Origin: Camillea tinctor
Lineage: Eukaryota > Ascomycota > Sordariomycetes > Xylariales > Xylariaceae
DNA length: 64,000 nt
Reading direction: 5' to 3'
Assembly (NCBI GenBank): GCA_022578605.1
Contig: MU394124.1
Location: 124,001-188,000, forward strand
Below are positions 32,506 to 44,121 of this stretch, one piece after another (positions within the stretch are counted from its first letter, which is position 1; every line of letters begins with the position of its first letter). Position numbers and translations under genes: made by a program. A model generated the notes under the pieces. The model saw only the letters and a list, made by a program, of their open reading frames with translations, did not search any database and had not been told where the DNA came from.

Positions 32506-33892
32506 TCATCGCCCCACCATATCTCGGTCGTGGAGTAACTGCCATTTGCTGTGGGACGCGTTGATATGGTTCCTCAGTTCCTCAGCATTACCGTATTTCT
32601 CTGTCTTGCCGCGCGACTGTAAAAACACCTCCAGTTAGCAATATTAACAAAGCACCTATCAGGTTTCCCTTCCCCAATCCCGACCTCTAGGTTCTGGGAA
32701 AATATGTTGAATGAAGGGGGATAAAGAAATAGGGGAGTAAGGGGCATGATAAAACTGCTCCTAAGAAAATGCACCCCTCCTTTTATAGACATACGTACCG
32801 TGCAGAAAACACATCCGAACCCCCCTCCTACGCAATGCGACTTGCCCAGGAACCTCCCCGTGATCTGAAACCCATCGTTGATCGCCATGACCATCGCCAC
32901 CGTATGTCTCTTCCTCCTCCGGTCTAGATCCCACTCTCCTTCCCTCCTCCACTCATACCCGCAGCGGCACCTCGTCCCCTCCGGCACCACCCGCCGCGGA
33001 TCAACCTGGCACCGCAGCGCCTCGGCGCAAAACACGCTGAACACGCCGTTCCTCGGCTGCGGCGGTATCGAGATCATCGACCGCCTGTCGCCCCTTTTCT
33101 TCTCCTGCTCTCCTACTTCCTCGTAGCTCGGTTTCGGTTTCGGTTTCGGCGTCAGTGGTGGTGATGGAGGCGAGAACGTCGATGCGGACACGAAGGAGTG
33201 CCGCCAACGCTGCTCCGGCACGTCGTCGAGCCAGGACGAGCCGTGTGTCCTGCGCTGCTGCTGTTGCGGTCGCGGTTTGAGACGCCCTACGGCTACGCGC
33301 TGGTACTGCTTTGCTAGCGCGGCGAGGCAGGCGGCGCGCGCGCACTCGGAGACTGAGATGAGGCTGGAGAGCGCTAGGGGGCTACTGTGGGGGGTTGAAG
33401 GCGCGTCTTTTGCTACTGCGTTGTGAAGTAAGCCTGCACTTTGCTGCAAGCGCAAGAGCTGTGCTTGGAGGGTTTGGAGGCAGATGTCTGGTTGACGTGG
33501 GGAAAGAGGTTTAGTTAGTCGATGCTCATTTTATATTAGGCAAGCAGGTAGGTGTTTGAATTCGCTTCTGCTATAAAGCAACGGCTTTCATTTCCCCCTC
33601 TATTTTTAAGCGGGTGTGTAAGGTTTGTCTTACCGTCTCCGACGGCGAAGTCATCACCGAAGACATCGACCCCGCCCTCGAAGGCCTCCTTGATCCGGGG
33701 CCCTGAGGTGCTCAACGATGAGCGCACTGCGCAGAAGCCGAAGTCGTCGCTACATCTGTCACTGCTACCGCGAGTCCGGTAGTGGTTCTCTTGCCACCAG
33801 CTGCGCCGCCATTTCGAGTAGCTTTCGAGTGCGATAGAGTACGTGTGTACTAGGGCGTTTACTGCGTCGCCTACGGTGCCAGGGTTGTCCAT
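32506..33892 (-). CDS. Conserved Pezizomycotina protein with C-terminal C2H2-like zinc motif
   Basis: Three exons: 33892-33634, 33487-32799 and 32616-32506. Donors are GTAAGA and GTACGT, acceptors CCAG and ACAG with GCTAACT branch. The product is 352 residues. The N-terminus (DAVNALVHTYSIALESYSKW) and ALRCQVDPRRV are typical of a family I recall only as hypothetical. The C-terminus combines RCRCGYEW with GCVFCT, then RGKTEKYGNAEELRNHINASH and KWQLLHDRDM, so CxxC and HxxxxH form a C2H2-type site. A Pro/Lys-rich linker lies in the middle. There is no signal peptide or membrane segment. The missing first and last exons make the middle frame look like a gene by itself, which would be wrong. Confidence 0.8.
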
Positions 33893-35289
33893 AGGGCGGG
33901 TGATGGTTATAAGTGGGAATTGAGCCTCAAGAAGCCTCGCTAGAGATCATGTCGTCGTTCATAGATTGTGCGGGACGCGAGCAGTAATGAGAGAGATGAG
34001 AGAGCCTATGGATATCGAGGCCAGCAACGGCGAGGCAGGTGAAAAAAACCTAAGGAGCTTAAGACAAAATAGGATGAATAAGTAATCAAAATATGTAGAT
34101 CCTCTAGGTGGCTGGTCAAGGATGTCTCTGTCTACCCATACACAAGCTGTCTGTACGCTTACACTATATGTGTATGGGTGTCTGCCGGCTCTCGAGCCGG
34201 CTGATAAGGACGAAATGGACTTAACTACTAATAGGATCAACCAAGCAGATCATTTACAAAGGACAAGGGTCAGGGTAATGGAACTTTGCATTACACCAGC
34301 TACTAAGTAGCTTGGACTTTCACTTATCTTTTTGACTTTGCTATCATATGGGGAGTTTCCGACGAGTTGAGTATTGACATAGATTAGATTACGTGTGTGT
34401 GTGTGTGTGTGTGCCACGAGAGATGAGAGGATAGTAGCAATATATGATAAGGGTGATGGGGTGTAAGCCGGGGCGTTATTAAGAAAATCAATCGCTTGAG
34501 TTCAGGCAGCCTTCTTATATTTGCCCAGGTCGACTGGAAACTTGTACCGAAATTTAATATAGCAGTAATATGCAGGTCAGATATGTACACCTAAGTTACT
34601 TTACCATATTCATGGTCTTCAGTTTCACGATGTCCTCTGCGATTTGTCAAGGTTATTATGTTAAAAACATACCTAGTAATTACCATGCAATTACTTCTAT
34701 TTGATAACTCCAAAATAGAGACTATATATTGAGTTTACTCCGCTTCGTCTAAAGACGTCATCTGCTAATCCAGTATGTTACATAGTGCCTTTCTCCTTTG
34801 CATATGCCGAACCGCGAGGATCCTCACTTGATGTTGAGTAATGTGCATGCATAGCTACCTACCTAGATATACCCATGTCAGACTTCATTACCTCAATACT
34901 GAGACCAACCACACATACTAATATATATGTTTAACCTAGCTGCTTTAAACCAGCACACTACATTAGTGTATTCTGTAAGTTGTTCTTTGAATTGTGGAGT
35001 TCACGACTAGGTACTATGTATCCAGTGATGTATCTTTGTTCTTCCCCCAACATCAAGCCGCTGCTTATTACCTAGTAGTTATGGGTACAAGTATGGGGAA
35101 ATTTGTGGCCCCGTATCAGTCAGCTTCCTTGTTCTCCCACGCCTAGACCGAACTTGTCAGCTTGTGAGTGCGCATCTTTTCTTCAAGTTCCACCTTATTT
35201 CAAATAGAGGCAACACTTACTTACACACACACACATATATATATATAGCCCCCAGCAACTCCCTGCTCTATTCCACCTGCCGCACCAGT
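33893..35289. other. Divergent intergenic region with (GT)n and (AC)n(AT)n repeats
   Basis: A (GT)n tract lies at 34393-34413 and a compound (AC)n(AT)n at 35223-35247, just inside the leader of the next gene. It probably holds promoters for both divergent genes. No gene is seen. Confidence 0.5.
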
Positions 35290-36393
35290 ATGCCTCGACC
35301 TCTGCGGTCTTCCTGTGACAGATGCCATGCACAGAAACTGAGATGTCCGAAACAATCGGGAAGTGCGACATGCACACGATGTCTCAAGGCTGGAGCTACC
35401 TGCGTCTTCAGTCAAGCCAAACCACCCGGTCCTGTTACCCAGCCTGCGCCTCCACCTGCTCCCGCTTATGTGAGCGAAGTTGCCTACCAACCACCATCAC
35501 CACTAGTAGATAGGCCAGACACGCACCTGGCCTGGCCTCTTTTCGATCTTGGGGATGGGTTTCTAAATTCGCCCCAAGTTTCACAACTTACCCAGGAACA
35601 GCCATTCAGAGCAACAACAGAAAATTCAAGGTCGGCTTGTGTGCGCCAGCTAACCATCCTTGCGGTTGATATCGATCAAATAGCATTAAGTCTGCCCAGA
35701 GCACCAAACCTACATGCGACTAAGGACTACCCAGTCGAGGAACTATATGCCATGTATACTGAGGAGTTTTCTCGTTTCCAGCCCCAATGCCTCGAGCAGC
35801 TGTTCGCTGCTGCCCAGAAGCTCATAGACTTATACCCGGACGCCACCCACGAACTATGTAATGAGTCTATTACTACAGAGATATCGGCGTGTCATAATCC
35901 AGACTGCCTTCATAGCATTGATATGCCAGGCAACCTCGGTGAAATATTCTGTGCTCCAGACGAACCACCTGATAAGATCGATACATTTCTATTCAATCTC
36001 GTAGTGGCGTGTCACTCCAAGGTAATCGACGTGTTCATGACCCTTATTGCGAATTCTAAAAAATGTGCAACGTTGGCACTCGCCTCTAGCGCCCACGTAC
36101 CTCAAGTTGACCTTCCAGAACTTCGGGTTGGCAACTTCGTCGTGTCATCCTCATCATCGTCGTCCATGCAGGCAGTACTGTTAGCTCATATTCTCTCTAT
36201 ACTTGCCGAGAGGGCTCGTCAATTACGGAAAGACGTTGAGAAGGCTTTTTTGGGGACTGGCGACCGTGATAGGTCAAATTTAAACAAAATGCTATTACTC
36301 CAGTGTGACTTACTGGAAGAGAGAACTCAGTCACAAGTGGATCAACTCAGCAAACTCCGAGATGGTCTAGTAAAGCTGGGATTTATTAGATGA
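35290..36393 (+). CDS. Zn2Cys6 transcription factor, AflR-like
   Basis: A single exon of 367 residues from the ATG at 35290. The frame extends upstream, but only through the microsatellite leader. The zinc cluster CDRCHAQKLRCPKQ...CTRCLKAGATC (about residues 10-38) has the six-Cys pattern of Gal4-type binuclear clusters. The middle is Pro-rich and variable. The C-terminal part, with QAVLLAHILSILAERARQLRKD and a closing coiled segment, resembles AflR-type regulators of secondary metabolism. No polyketide synthase, NRPS or other biosynthetic gene lies within the window, so no cluster target can be named. It acts in the nucleus. Confidence 0.85.
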   Translation: MPRPLRSSCDRCHAQKLRCPKQSGSATCTRCLKAGATCVFSQAKPPGPVTQPAPPPAPAYVSEVAYQPPSPLVDRPDTHLAWPLFDLGDGFLNSPQVSQLTQEQPFRATTENSRSACVRQLTILAVDIDQIALSLPRAPNLHATKDYPVEELYAMYTEEFSRFQPQCLEQLFAAAQKLIDLYPDATHELCNESITTEISACHNPDCLHSIDMPGNLGEIFCAPDEPPDKIDTFLFNLVVACHSKVIDVFMTLIANSKKCATLALASSAHVPQVDLPELRVGNFVVSSSSSSSMQAVLLAHILSILAERARQLRKDVEKAFLGTGDRDRSNLNKMLLLQCDLLEERTQSQVDQLSKLRDGLVKLGFIR

Positions 36394-36848
36394 TGTTTCA
36401 TCATCTTAAAGAGTCCAATAATGCACGGTGCGAGATGTTATTATGAGTGTATTGTACCACTCCGCCTTTTTATAAGAGATTTGTACTTGAGGCGCAAACC
36501 AATTGAAGAGGATAGATTCATTACACTGTGAGTATTACACTATCTACTATCGCGTAGAAACTTCTGGAGATACGGGGGCTAATGCCAAACTTGTAGATGT
36601 CAATATTTCCTCGGGGCTCGAGAGTGGCTCATGAGTATTGCCATCCATTCTATCGTAGTCCAGGATCTCGCCGAGATATAGGGACAGATATTCACAGGGC
36701 TCGGCATAATTTATACGGCAATGCACCTAACCTAGTAATGTTAAACATATGGAATCAAAGAGTGTTTAATCAATATAGACTTCTGTGGTCTATTTTATTA
36801 TATGCTTATACTATGGCACAGCTAAACTAGGTCTGTTTATTGCTGTAA

Positions 36849-37742
36849 TTATGAATCCGAAACCTCAAATATCCCCCTTAATCTGCGACCAAAGTTAAGC
36901 TGTGTCCAGGTGTTAATGACTTTCTCCCACTGTGCCACTATACGCTCAAGGTCATCAAGTAATGGGCCGCCATCGTTGGGTTCCCATAGATACGAGCTCT
37001 TTATCGCTAAATTCGGCCTCTTGCTCAGCTCGGTAGCTATCGAAACGATGGAGGTTGACATCGGCACCAGTTCTTTAGCCAATTTCACGATCATAATAAG
37101 GTCATCCATCTTCCAGCGAACCCCTTCAGCATCTAGCTCCTTAATACTAGCCTCGGTCTTGAGCATATCGGTAGCCAACGCGGAATCCTGTCCTTGAATC
37201 CACTCAGCTATCCTGCATCGCTTTTTGTACATACTACTTGCTAAAGCGAAGAAAAGTGACCGGGACGCAAATATCGCCTCCCCATCACGGGTCTCTCGCC
37301 TATTGTACGGATGCCCTACGTAAAATAGGTGCGGGTATGGTTTTATATCGGCTTTCCAAGACGGATGGTTCGCCGCTGTCGCTTCCAGTGTCCCGGGCTC
37401 GGGCAGCGACATGACGCTCTCATAGGGGATATACTCGTTGATCGCGGTGAAGAATTGGCAATCAGAAACATCTACATTTCCATCCCACCTGGAACAAGTG
37501 TGATGAACTATGCTTGTATAACAGCAATTATGAAAAGGGCACCTCGCCATCTTGGATATATTGAAAAGGCCTTCCGTCGCACACATAGTGCCAGGGAGTG
37601 GGGGCAGTTCGACGTCGCAGTTGTGCTTCTCAACGTCGAACGGGTTAACGAACACCTCCTCATCCTTGCCAGCAAAGGGTTCCACAGTCATTAGAGCCCG
37701 CGTATCGTGGATTGAAAAATGGAGGAATCGTCGTAGGCACAT
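36849..37742 (-). CDS. Hypothetical protein with N-terminal Cys cluster
   Basis: A single-exon frame of up to 297 residues. Starts at 37742 (MCLRRF) or at Met18 (37691, MTVEPF) are both possible, and the second fits the composition better. Residues about 65-95 have several Cys and His (MARCPFHNCC, HHTCSRW, VSDCQFF) that could bind metal. The C-terminal half is helical with basic and acidic faces (SIKELDAEGVRWKMDDLIM, LLDDLERIVAQWEKVINTW). There is no signal peptide or clear membrane segment. I do not recognise the family. Confidence 0.6.
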   Translation of the reverse strand: MCLRRFLHFSIHDTRALMTVEPFAGKDEEVFVNPFDVEKHNCDVELPPLPGTMCATEGLFNISKMARCPFHNCCYTSIVHHTCSRWDGNVDVSDCQFFTAINEYIPYESVMSLPEPGTLEATAANHPSWKADIKPYPHLFYVGHPYNRRETRDGEAIFASRSLFFALASSMYKKRCRIAEWIQGQDSALATDMLKTEASIKELDAEGVRWKMDDLIMIVKLAKELVPMSTSIVSIATELSKRPNLAIKSSYLWEPNDGGPLLDDLERIVAQWEKVINTWTQLNFGRRLRGIFEVSDS

Positions 37743-38225
37743 GTTGTATCAATTATTGATAAAACTAATATTTCGTAGATGAGTTTCCTTACCTCCGGTC
37801 TGAGGGAACAGCATTAATATACAACTAATTAAACTATTAATATGAGGAACTAGAATATCGAATAATCAAATTGTTGAATGGGAAGGAGTTCGATATCAAT
37901 GAACGTAGAACTAAACACAAAGCACCTAAAACGTATGAGTCCAGACTCAAGTTTGAGCACAGGAGCATTATTATATAAAATTCGACCACAAACGATTCTT
38001 TTGTTCAACAGATCCAAACAACAATATTGTTCCTTTATCATTCTTTGTACCTTCAACGCCATCTAAGGGCCTAGAATAACTTCATTGTTTTTCACCTAAG
38101 CCACACGTCACAGACATATAACCCCAACCCATCCCAAAAGAAGTTGGGGGCAGTGAAAGAATATTGACCAAATTCAAAGAGAAACCTATTTCCAGATCTA
38201 AACATTTTATCATAAAAGAAATACT
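37743..38225. other. Intergenic region
   Basis: AT-rich sequence between divergent genes. No gene is seen. Confidence 0.4.
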
Positions 38226-38999
38226 ATGAACCGAATCTCATTCCTCAGACGTGAGCGGCTCCCCGCGGAGAAACGAGAGCTGCACTCTAACAAGCGTAGA
38301 GACCACGCTGATGAGCGCTGGATCCCAAAACCCACACTTCAAAGGCCGATATCCTTACCTGCATCTCCGCGCGAGGAGCGGTATGTCCTTAGTAACCGCC
38401 GACCCTCTCGAAGCATCAGTATCTCGCTAACCTACAAGACGAAAGGACAGAAAACCCGACACCACCCCGATGACGGGGTCAATGATGATGACAGTAGGTA
38501 CGAGTACGAGTACGACAGCGATGAATTCAGCGACAGCGACGACGAAGGTGACCGCCATAAAGGGGTTCCCGTCACAGTGACGTCCAACCCGGGTCGCGAG
38601 CTAACCCCCGCCGTCGAAGCCGAGGTCGTATCGCGTATGTGCTCAGCACGCGCGCTTCATCGCGAGGCTCGGCAAGATTATGTGAGACAGCAACGCAAGA
38701 TTTCTGCGTGGGAGACAGAGGAAAGAGAAGGGGTCATGGCGGGCCTGCGCGAGGAGATGGCTTTCCTCGAGCTTCAAACGCAGAACCTGTTCGCGCAACG
38801 AGTTAGCCTCTCCGCCGACCACAGCGCGGTGGTAAGGACGCACCCCGGGGCTGGTTCCTGGGGCCGATGGAGTAGGCAGGGTGACCTACTTGTTTGGTCC
38901 ATGGTCGGCGCGGCGGAGGAATGGGCGGAGAGGGGTAGTAATGGTGGTAGGGGAGGAACCTTCCCATTGACGTATAGGGGGGTTGACTATAACCCTTAG
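38226..38999 (+). CDS. Hypothetical protein with acidic Asp/Ser stretch and coiled coil
   Basis: A single-exon frame of 257 residues. It starts very basic (MNRISFLRRERLPAEKREL), has an acidic low-complexity stretch (about residues 80-110, many Asp, Ser and Glu), and then a predicted coiled coil (about 130-195, REARQDYVRQQRKISAWETE and LREEMAFLELQTQNLFAQRV). The end is Gly/Trp-rich. The composition and codon choice look coding, but I know no family. It has no signal peptide. Confidence 0.55.
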   Translation: MNRISFLRRERLPAEKRELHSNKRRDHADERWIPKPTLQRPISLPASPREERYVLSNRRPSRSISISLTYKTKGQKTRHHPDDGVNDDDSRYEYEYDSDEFSDSDDEGDRHKGVPVTVTSNPGRELTPAVEAEVVSRMCSARALHREARQDYVRQQRKISAWETEEREGVMAGLREEMAFLELQTQNLFAQRVSLSADHSAVVRTHPGAGSWGRWSRQGDLLVWSMVGAAEEWAERGSNGGRGGTFPLTYRGVDYNP

Positions 39000-41900
39000 A
39001 ATGTGTCTATCTGATTATGTATACCATTATTTATCTTCTCTACCTTGACCTTTTATCTCCTCCATTCTTATGGCCTAAAGGTGTGAACAAGAACCTGTAT
39101 TAAGCTACCCCCCGCTTCGCATAGACTTTAAGCTCTGATTATCTGTTTCATACATAATATTTCGTAGCAAGACACACAGCTAAGCTCTACGTATTTGTGT
39201 AATATCGAGTAGCATTTGAATATTCTAATTGATTATTAATACTAATTCCGCGAACTAGACGCACGACTTTCGTCTACATATAGTACCCTAAGTTGAAGGT
39301 ATCCGAAGGTAGGTGGATGAAAAGGGGGGGAGGGGGGGGTTCAGCTTATGATCATGCTTATGTATTAGTGCCAACGATCCTAGATCAAGGTATTCATGTT
39401 ACTTGGATGGAGTAACATTTAAGAAAGGTTATGCTTCTTTCAATCCCTAGAACCCCGGTTCTTTCTCTAAGCTTCCTATTATCTGAAATTATTCCGGAGG
39501 TCACATCGCTACCGTATCGACTGTCTCAAATTGTCAATTAAATAGAAACTCGTATACTGCTTGAATACTGTTGGAAGATGATGTCCTACAGGAAATCGAG
39601 ATACCCAAAGTAGATTGTGATTCGTTGGAACTAGCAACTCGGCCCTTCTTCCTTGATGTTGTTTGCTTCAGCTGCAGCAAATTTGCCTTTTCCCCGTCCT
39701 TCGCAGCTAGTCGGTCTAGCCTGAGCAGTCAAGTTGTCGAACGCCAAGTGAGTTTTTCTCCTCTTTACATACTACTTGTGAGTTTGACCGGGCTTCACCG
39801 ATATTACTAGTTGACCAGACCCGACAGTTTGGTTGTGGCACCGTGCCTGACACCCGTTGAACCTATGAAATTTACACTCATAGAACTTATGACAAGCCCA
39901 CCCCATATTGACTTCTCGTGGACGGTCGTACGCACAAGACGCCAAGTCGTGTCGATACAAGAGGGGAGCCGAAGCTTAAGCGCCGACAGAAAGTTGCTAC
40001 TTGCACTGAGCCTCGTGCTGTTCTAATCTGTAAGCGCTTGTCGCAATATTGTCTTTCTCTTTTACTAGTTTATCATCATCTACATATAACCTCAGTCTCT
40101 AATTGTCTATTCACACGGAATCCGAGGGATTTAATCGAAAATGTCACGAAAACTCATCTTTCTCGTTATCACTGCAGCGACTTTTGGCCTGTTCATGGTC
40201 TCTTCTTATATGTACTACCGCACTTTTGACGACACACAAATTCACTGTTGGTTATCCCCATCCCTTGATAGTGGAACGGTTATGTGTGATGTCAGGAGTT
40301 TACTAATATAAACTTAAAGATGGCCTTCGAGGCTCAAAGTATAGTCGGGATTCAATTTCGCTACGCTCGCGGTCTTTCCTGGAGAAAGACTGCCAAACTA
40401 GGAAGAATAGATCGGACAACCCAACAGAACGGACTGGAAGATACCCCTACCAATGGGAAGCATAAGGTTATATGATATATATCAATACCCTCAAAATAAA
40501 CATTATACTTTGTAAATACAACACATCTGATATGTCCCTTTCGATTTTCATTTCAACTCATGGATAAAGACTAGAGGAGTATCAAGGTTATACTACAACG
40601 AAGTATCTTGAAAGTTACCTATACAAGAGTCGAATACTAAGGGCTATAGGAGTGCCCCTCGGTCGTTTATCATGAGACTCCCCAGATAGCTTTATCAACC
40701 AGGAATGGAAGAAATGCCTATCAAAGTTTAGGCAGTTAGAATGAGCATGAGCCAGATCACATATATCTAGAGAGTGTTGAAATTCACAAGCTTTGGCAGT
40801 GTCTGTTTAAATCAGATGTCCTATTTAGCCACGTTTGTGTACAGGACTTGCGAACATCATCAACAATGAGTTAACAGCTTCTATAAATTCCTAACTAAAA
40901 CTATTTTAGATAATAACTCTATATTCAATGCTCCAAGTGTTATATTGCGTTCAAATAAACGACTTTGATTATCTTCCAGCCGCAGACTACGTAGTAAAAA
41001 TTAGCATCGTATTCTAACAACCTTCCCTGAAGACTAGGTTAGGCAATTTGAGACATCGAGCCCGTATCGTCTATCACAGTTGCGGGCAGTGTCCTCACTA
41101 GAATCAGTTACTATCAGAATTGAAGCAAACATTTTAGTTAGCGGGGTAATGTATGTGTGATCGAAAAAGAAGAAAACCTTTTAGGGCGGTGCTTCGCTCG
41201 TAACACCACTCAGGGTCGGACGCTGGGATCATGAGTGGATGTGAGACAATTGAGACGCTTTGGTGCCATTCCCTTTCCATCGGGGAGCATATTAGATCCC
41301 ATCCTCAATGATTAGATACAATATTTGATGCAGCGAGGCTAAGTGAATTCTCGATACGAGACACACACCTCCACACATTACTCTCCACTAGCTAGGCAGG
41401 ATATGTTATTGGCTTCTTGCTGGAGGTCCTATTGTCATACAGACTCTTTTTCAGACCCCAATCGGCGACTACTAGTTGTCAAGTAGCTTATAATAGGTTA
41501 TCTGTAGCTAGCTGTGTTATTTCTGTCATTGTAACGTTATATACAGCAAGTAGTCTATGTCCCCGGCGCCTAGTTATCCCTTACCTCATAAAGCAAGCCA
41601 CCAGGTATACATATATCATACCTTATCCTCGAGAATAAATTACTTATTATACTGTATTACTATAGTCATTCACTCTAAAATCCGGCGGTAGCGGGATATA
41701 AAGTAATTAGTTTCTGGGCCCAATACTGAATACTGGTTTTTTTTCAGCATTGTTCTAATTATGTGGAAATACGGTTATATGCCCCTATAAAATAGAAGAA
41801 CTATACCAGAAACTTCTTAATATGTGGTTGGGCAAGTAGGTAAAGCCCATGTCACACAGCATATAAAGTCATGTTTGGTGACCAACATACCGCCGGTCAG

Positions 41901-42175
41901 GCAGGGGCTATGTAATAGTTGACATTGACATCCGGGCACCAAGACTTACACTCCATCCCTTGGGCGCCATCTAGATAGCTGTTATCTATTCAAAGCCACC
42001 ACAACGGCACATATTCCCAGGCCGAAATTCCTTGCTTGCTTCTTCTTGCCTGCTCGGCTTGTCTACCTCTCTCGCTCTCATACCAATTTACTCTCTTTCT
42101 TCATCAAATCAACTTTGAATCCAATCGTTACTTTCTTCCATTTCTTATCAGCGCTCTTTTACTCAAATTACTATA
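39000..42175. other. Intergenic region, 3.2 kb, AT-rich
   Basis: No gene I can support. Frames at 39571-40306 overlap each other on both strands without motifs or consistent splicing. A run GGGGGGG-A-GGGGGGGG lies at about 39325-39340. The stretch from 40400 is strongly AT-rich. Confidence 0.4.
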
Positions 42176-43281
42176 ATGAAGACACCCCCTTTTGTCCGGT
42201 TCTCTATATCTGTAGTATTATCACAGCTGCTATGTCCCTCACTTGCAGTTGTGCGTCGGTGTTATTACCCAGACGGCGAAATCTCTCCCGACTATCCGTG
42301 CAATGAGGATTCGGACGCTAGTGCCTGCTGTGGTGGATCTGCTGGATCAGTGTGCCTCTCTAACAATCTGTGCAAAACTCGCGATGGAGACATAATCCGG
42401 GGTTCTTGTTCTGACGCATATTGGGGTGCAGCAGCATGTGCTCATTATTGTCTTGGTAGGCTAGGGACCCCCAATGCTAGAGATACATAAGACGAGTCAC
42501 CTACTAATAGAGATTATCTTTTGCAGACTCAGTAGCTGGGGGCGTGAACTTGATCTCGTGTACAAACGTTACAACTGATGATACATCGTACTGTTGTGAT
42601 AATATGGATGGATGCTGCGATTCTGGAGCCGGGCGATTTTCTGTGGGACCCGTAAGTGGTTTTTAGGAGTCATTTACTATTCTCTCTTTTGGCTTGCCTT
42701 GCGAGTCAAAATTACCTATTAGAGCTAGGCATATGGATCTTCACTCCGGGATACAATAGCAAGAGCGAAAAGCACACCTATATAACAATTACTAACTCCT
42801 AATATTACAGCATAATCCAAGCACTTATGCTACCTGGCATACAGTTTCCTCTCGCTATATAGTTCTCGGAGCTGTGTCGACTTCTGCCCCGGTCACATCG
42901 AGCAGCCCATCAGCATCGAGTACCCAGCCGTTTCAAGCAACGCAGACGAGTTCCTCACTGCCCACGGCCTCGGACAGCTCCCCAGTTGATTCAGGTGACT
43001 TATCAACTGGTGCCAAAGCTGGAATTGGCGTTGGCGCGGGTGTCGGGGTTGTAGTCATTATAATCTTGGTGTTTGCACTATGGAAACTGCGAAAGCGGCG
43101 GGGGCAACCGAGTCTGTACAGCGCTGCAGGACAGCAGGATTTCCACGCTGCGCACAATACGATGAGTACGAACAATATGGCTGGTCCATTTGATAGCTAT
43201 CAGAAGACTCAACCCGTATCGACGGAACTGTATGGACAGCATTACCGTACTCCCCACGAGTTGCCTGGGACCTCTAGTTGA
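42176..43281 (+). CDS. Secreted Cys-rich ectodomain with single membrane pass (Mid2/Wsc-like surface protein)
   Basis: Three exons: 42176-42455, 42527-42651 and 42811-43281 (donors GTAGGC and GTAAGT, acceptors GCAG and ACAG). The product is 291 residues. A signal peptide (about residues 1-24) precedes CYYPDGEISPDYPCNEDSDAS and a Cys-rich ectodomain (SACCGG, VCLSNNLC, GSCSDAYWG, CAHYCL, SYCCDN). A Ser/Thr-rich stretch likely to be O-glycosylated follows (about 145-180), then one membrane helix (GIGVGAGVGVVVIIILVFAL) and a basic cytoplasmic tail with KLRKRR. This layout is common among fungal surface proteins that sense or bind at the cell wall. The exact ligand is unknown. Confidence 0.85.
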
Positions 43282-44073
43282 GTATGAAGTTAAAGGTTTT
43301 CCGAATGCTAATTTCAAAATTTGAGGGGATATTTTGAGGGAGCCGGTTTACTGGCACTATCTTTTTAAATACTAACTGAGGAACGCCTTGGTTGTAGCGC
43401 AACTGATAACTAGGTGACGGGGCTTGAATTACATTTGTAGTTATTGAAGATTATAAATACCTGATATAGCCGCATGGGATAGTGATTTCTGATGTCTTAT
43501 GAGCAATGAACACCGGTTCTGTGGCATATTGTCCACATTCATGAAGCTTAGATGCTGCAATTTCGTGGATTGAGGCTTTAAGAGCCTGTTTGCCTGGGGT
43601 TTTGTGCGATATAATAATCAACTTGAAACTTGGAAACTGTCTGGTGTTTCTTCGCCCATCGCAACCTGACAGTGTTAACACAGCTCTCTTACTATGGTAA
43701 AAGCGAACGCTAATTACCCTTCGGCAATTAGCCCATATATAGTACGGGACACTTGCTATATGCTATAACGTATTTGAAGCTGGCATAAGTTATAAGTTTA
43801 TACGGAAGCAGAAATATCCTATTCATTAAGGCAACTCGACATTTCCCGTGCAAAAAATCGACTTTATGACTTTCCTCACTATATACATAGACGGTTCAAA
43901 TTAAATAGGCCGTCTGTGGCTTTTCCTCCGCCCCCCCCCCCCCCGGTTTTTTTGAAGAAAATTTTGTAAAAAAAATGGGGGGGGGGGGGGGGGGGGGGGG
44001 AGATGGGGCCCAAGTAGGGCTTGATATTGTTATTTAAATNNNNNNNNNNCCACCCACCCCCCCCCCCCCACCC

Positions 44074-44121
<48 letters not shown>

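Noticed and set aside
32574..33455. Single-exon 293-residue minus-strand gene
   Set aside because: Only the middle of the three-exon gene; its 3' third reads through an intron (SFIMPLTPLFLYPPS).
39571..40306. Possible gene with several plus-strand frames (for example the end FTLIELMTSPPHIDFSWTVV)
   Set aside because: Frames do not join with good donors and acceptors and match no family.
43381..43440. tRNA-like string (GGTTGTAGCGCAACTGA...GGGGCTTGAATT)
   Set aside because: The arms do not pair into a cloverleaf and the T-loop consensus is missing.
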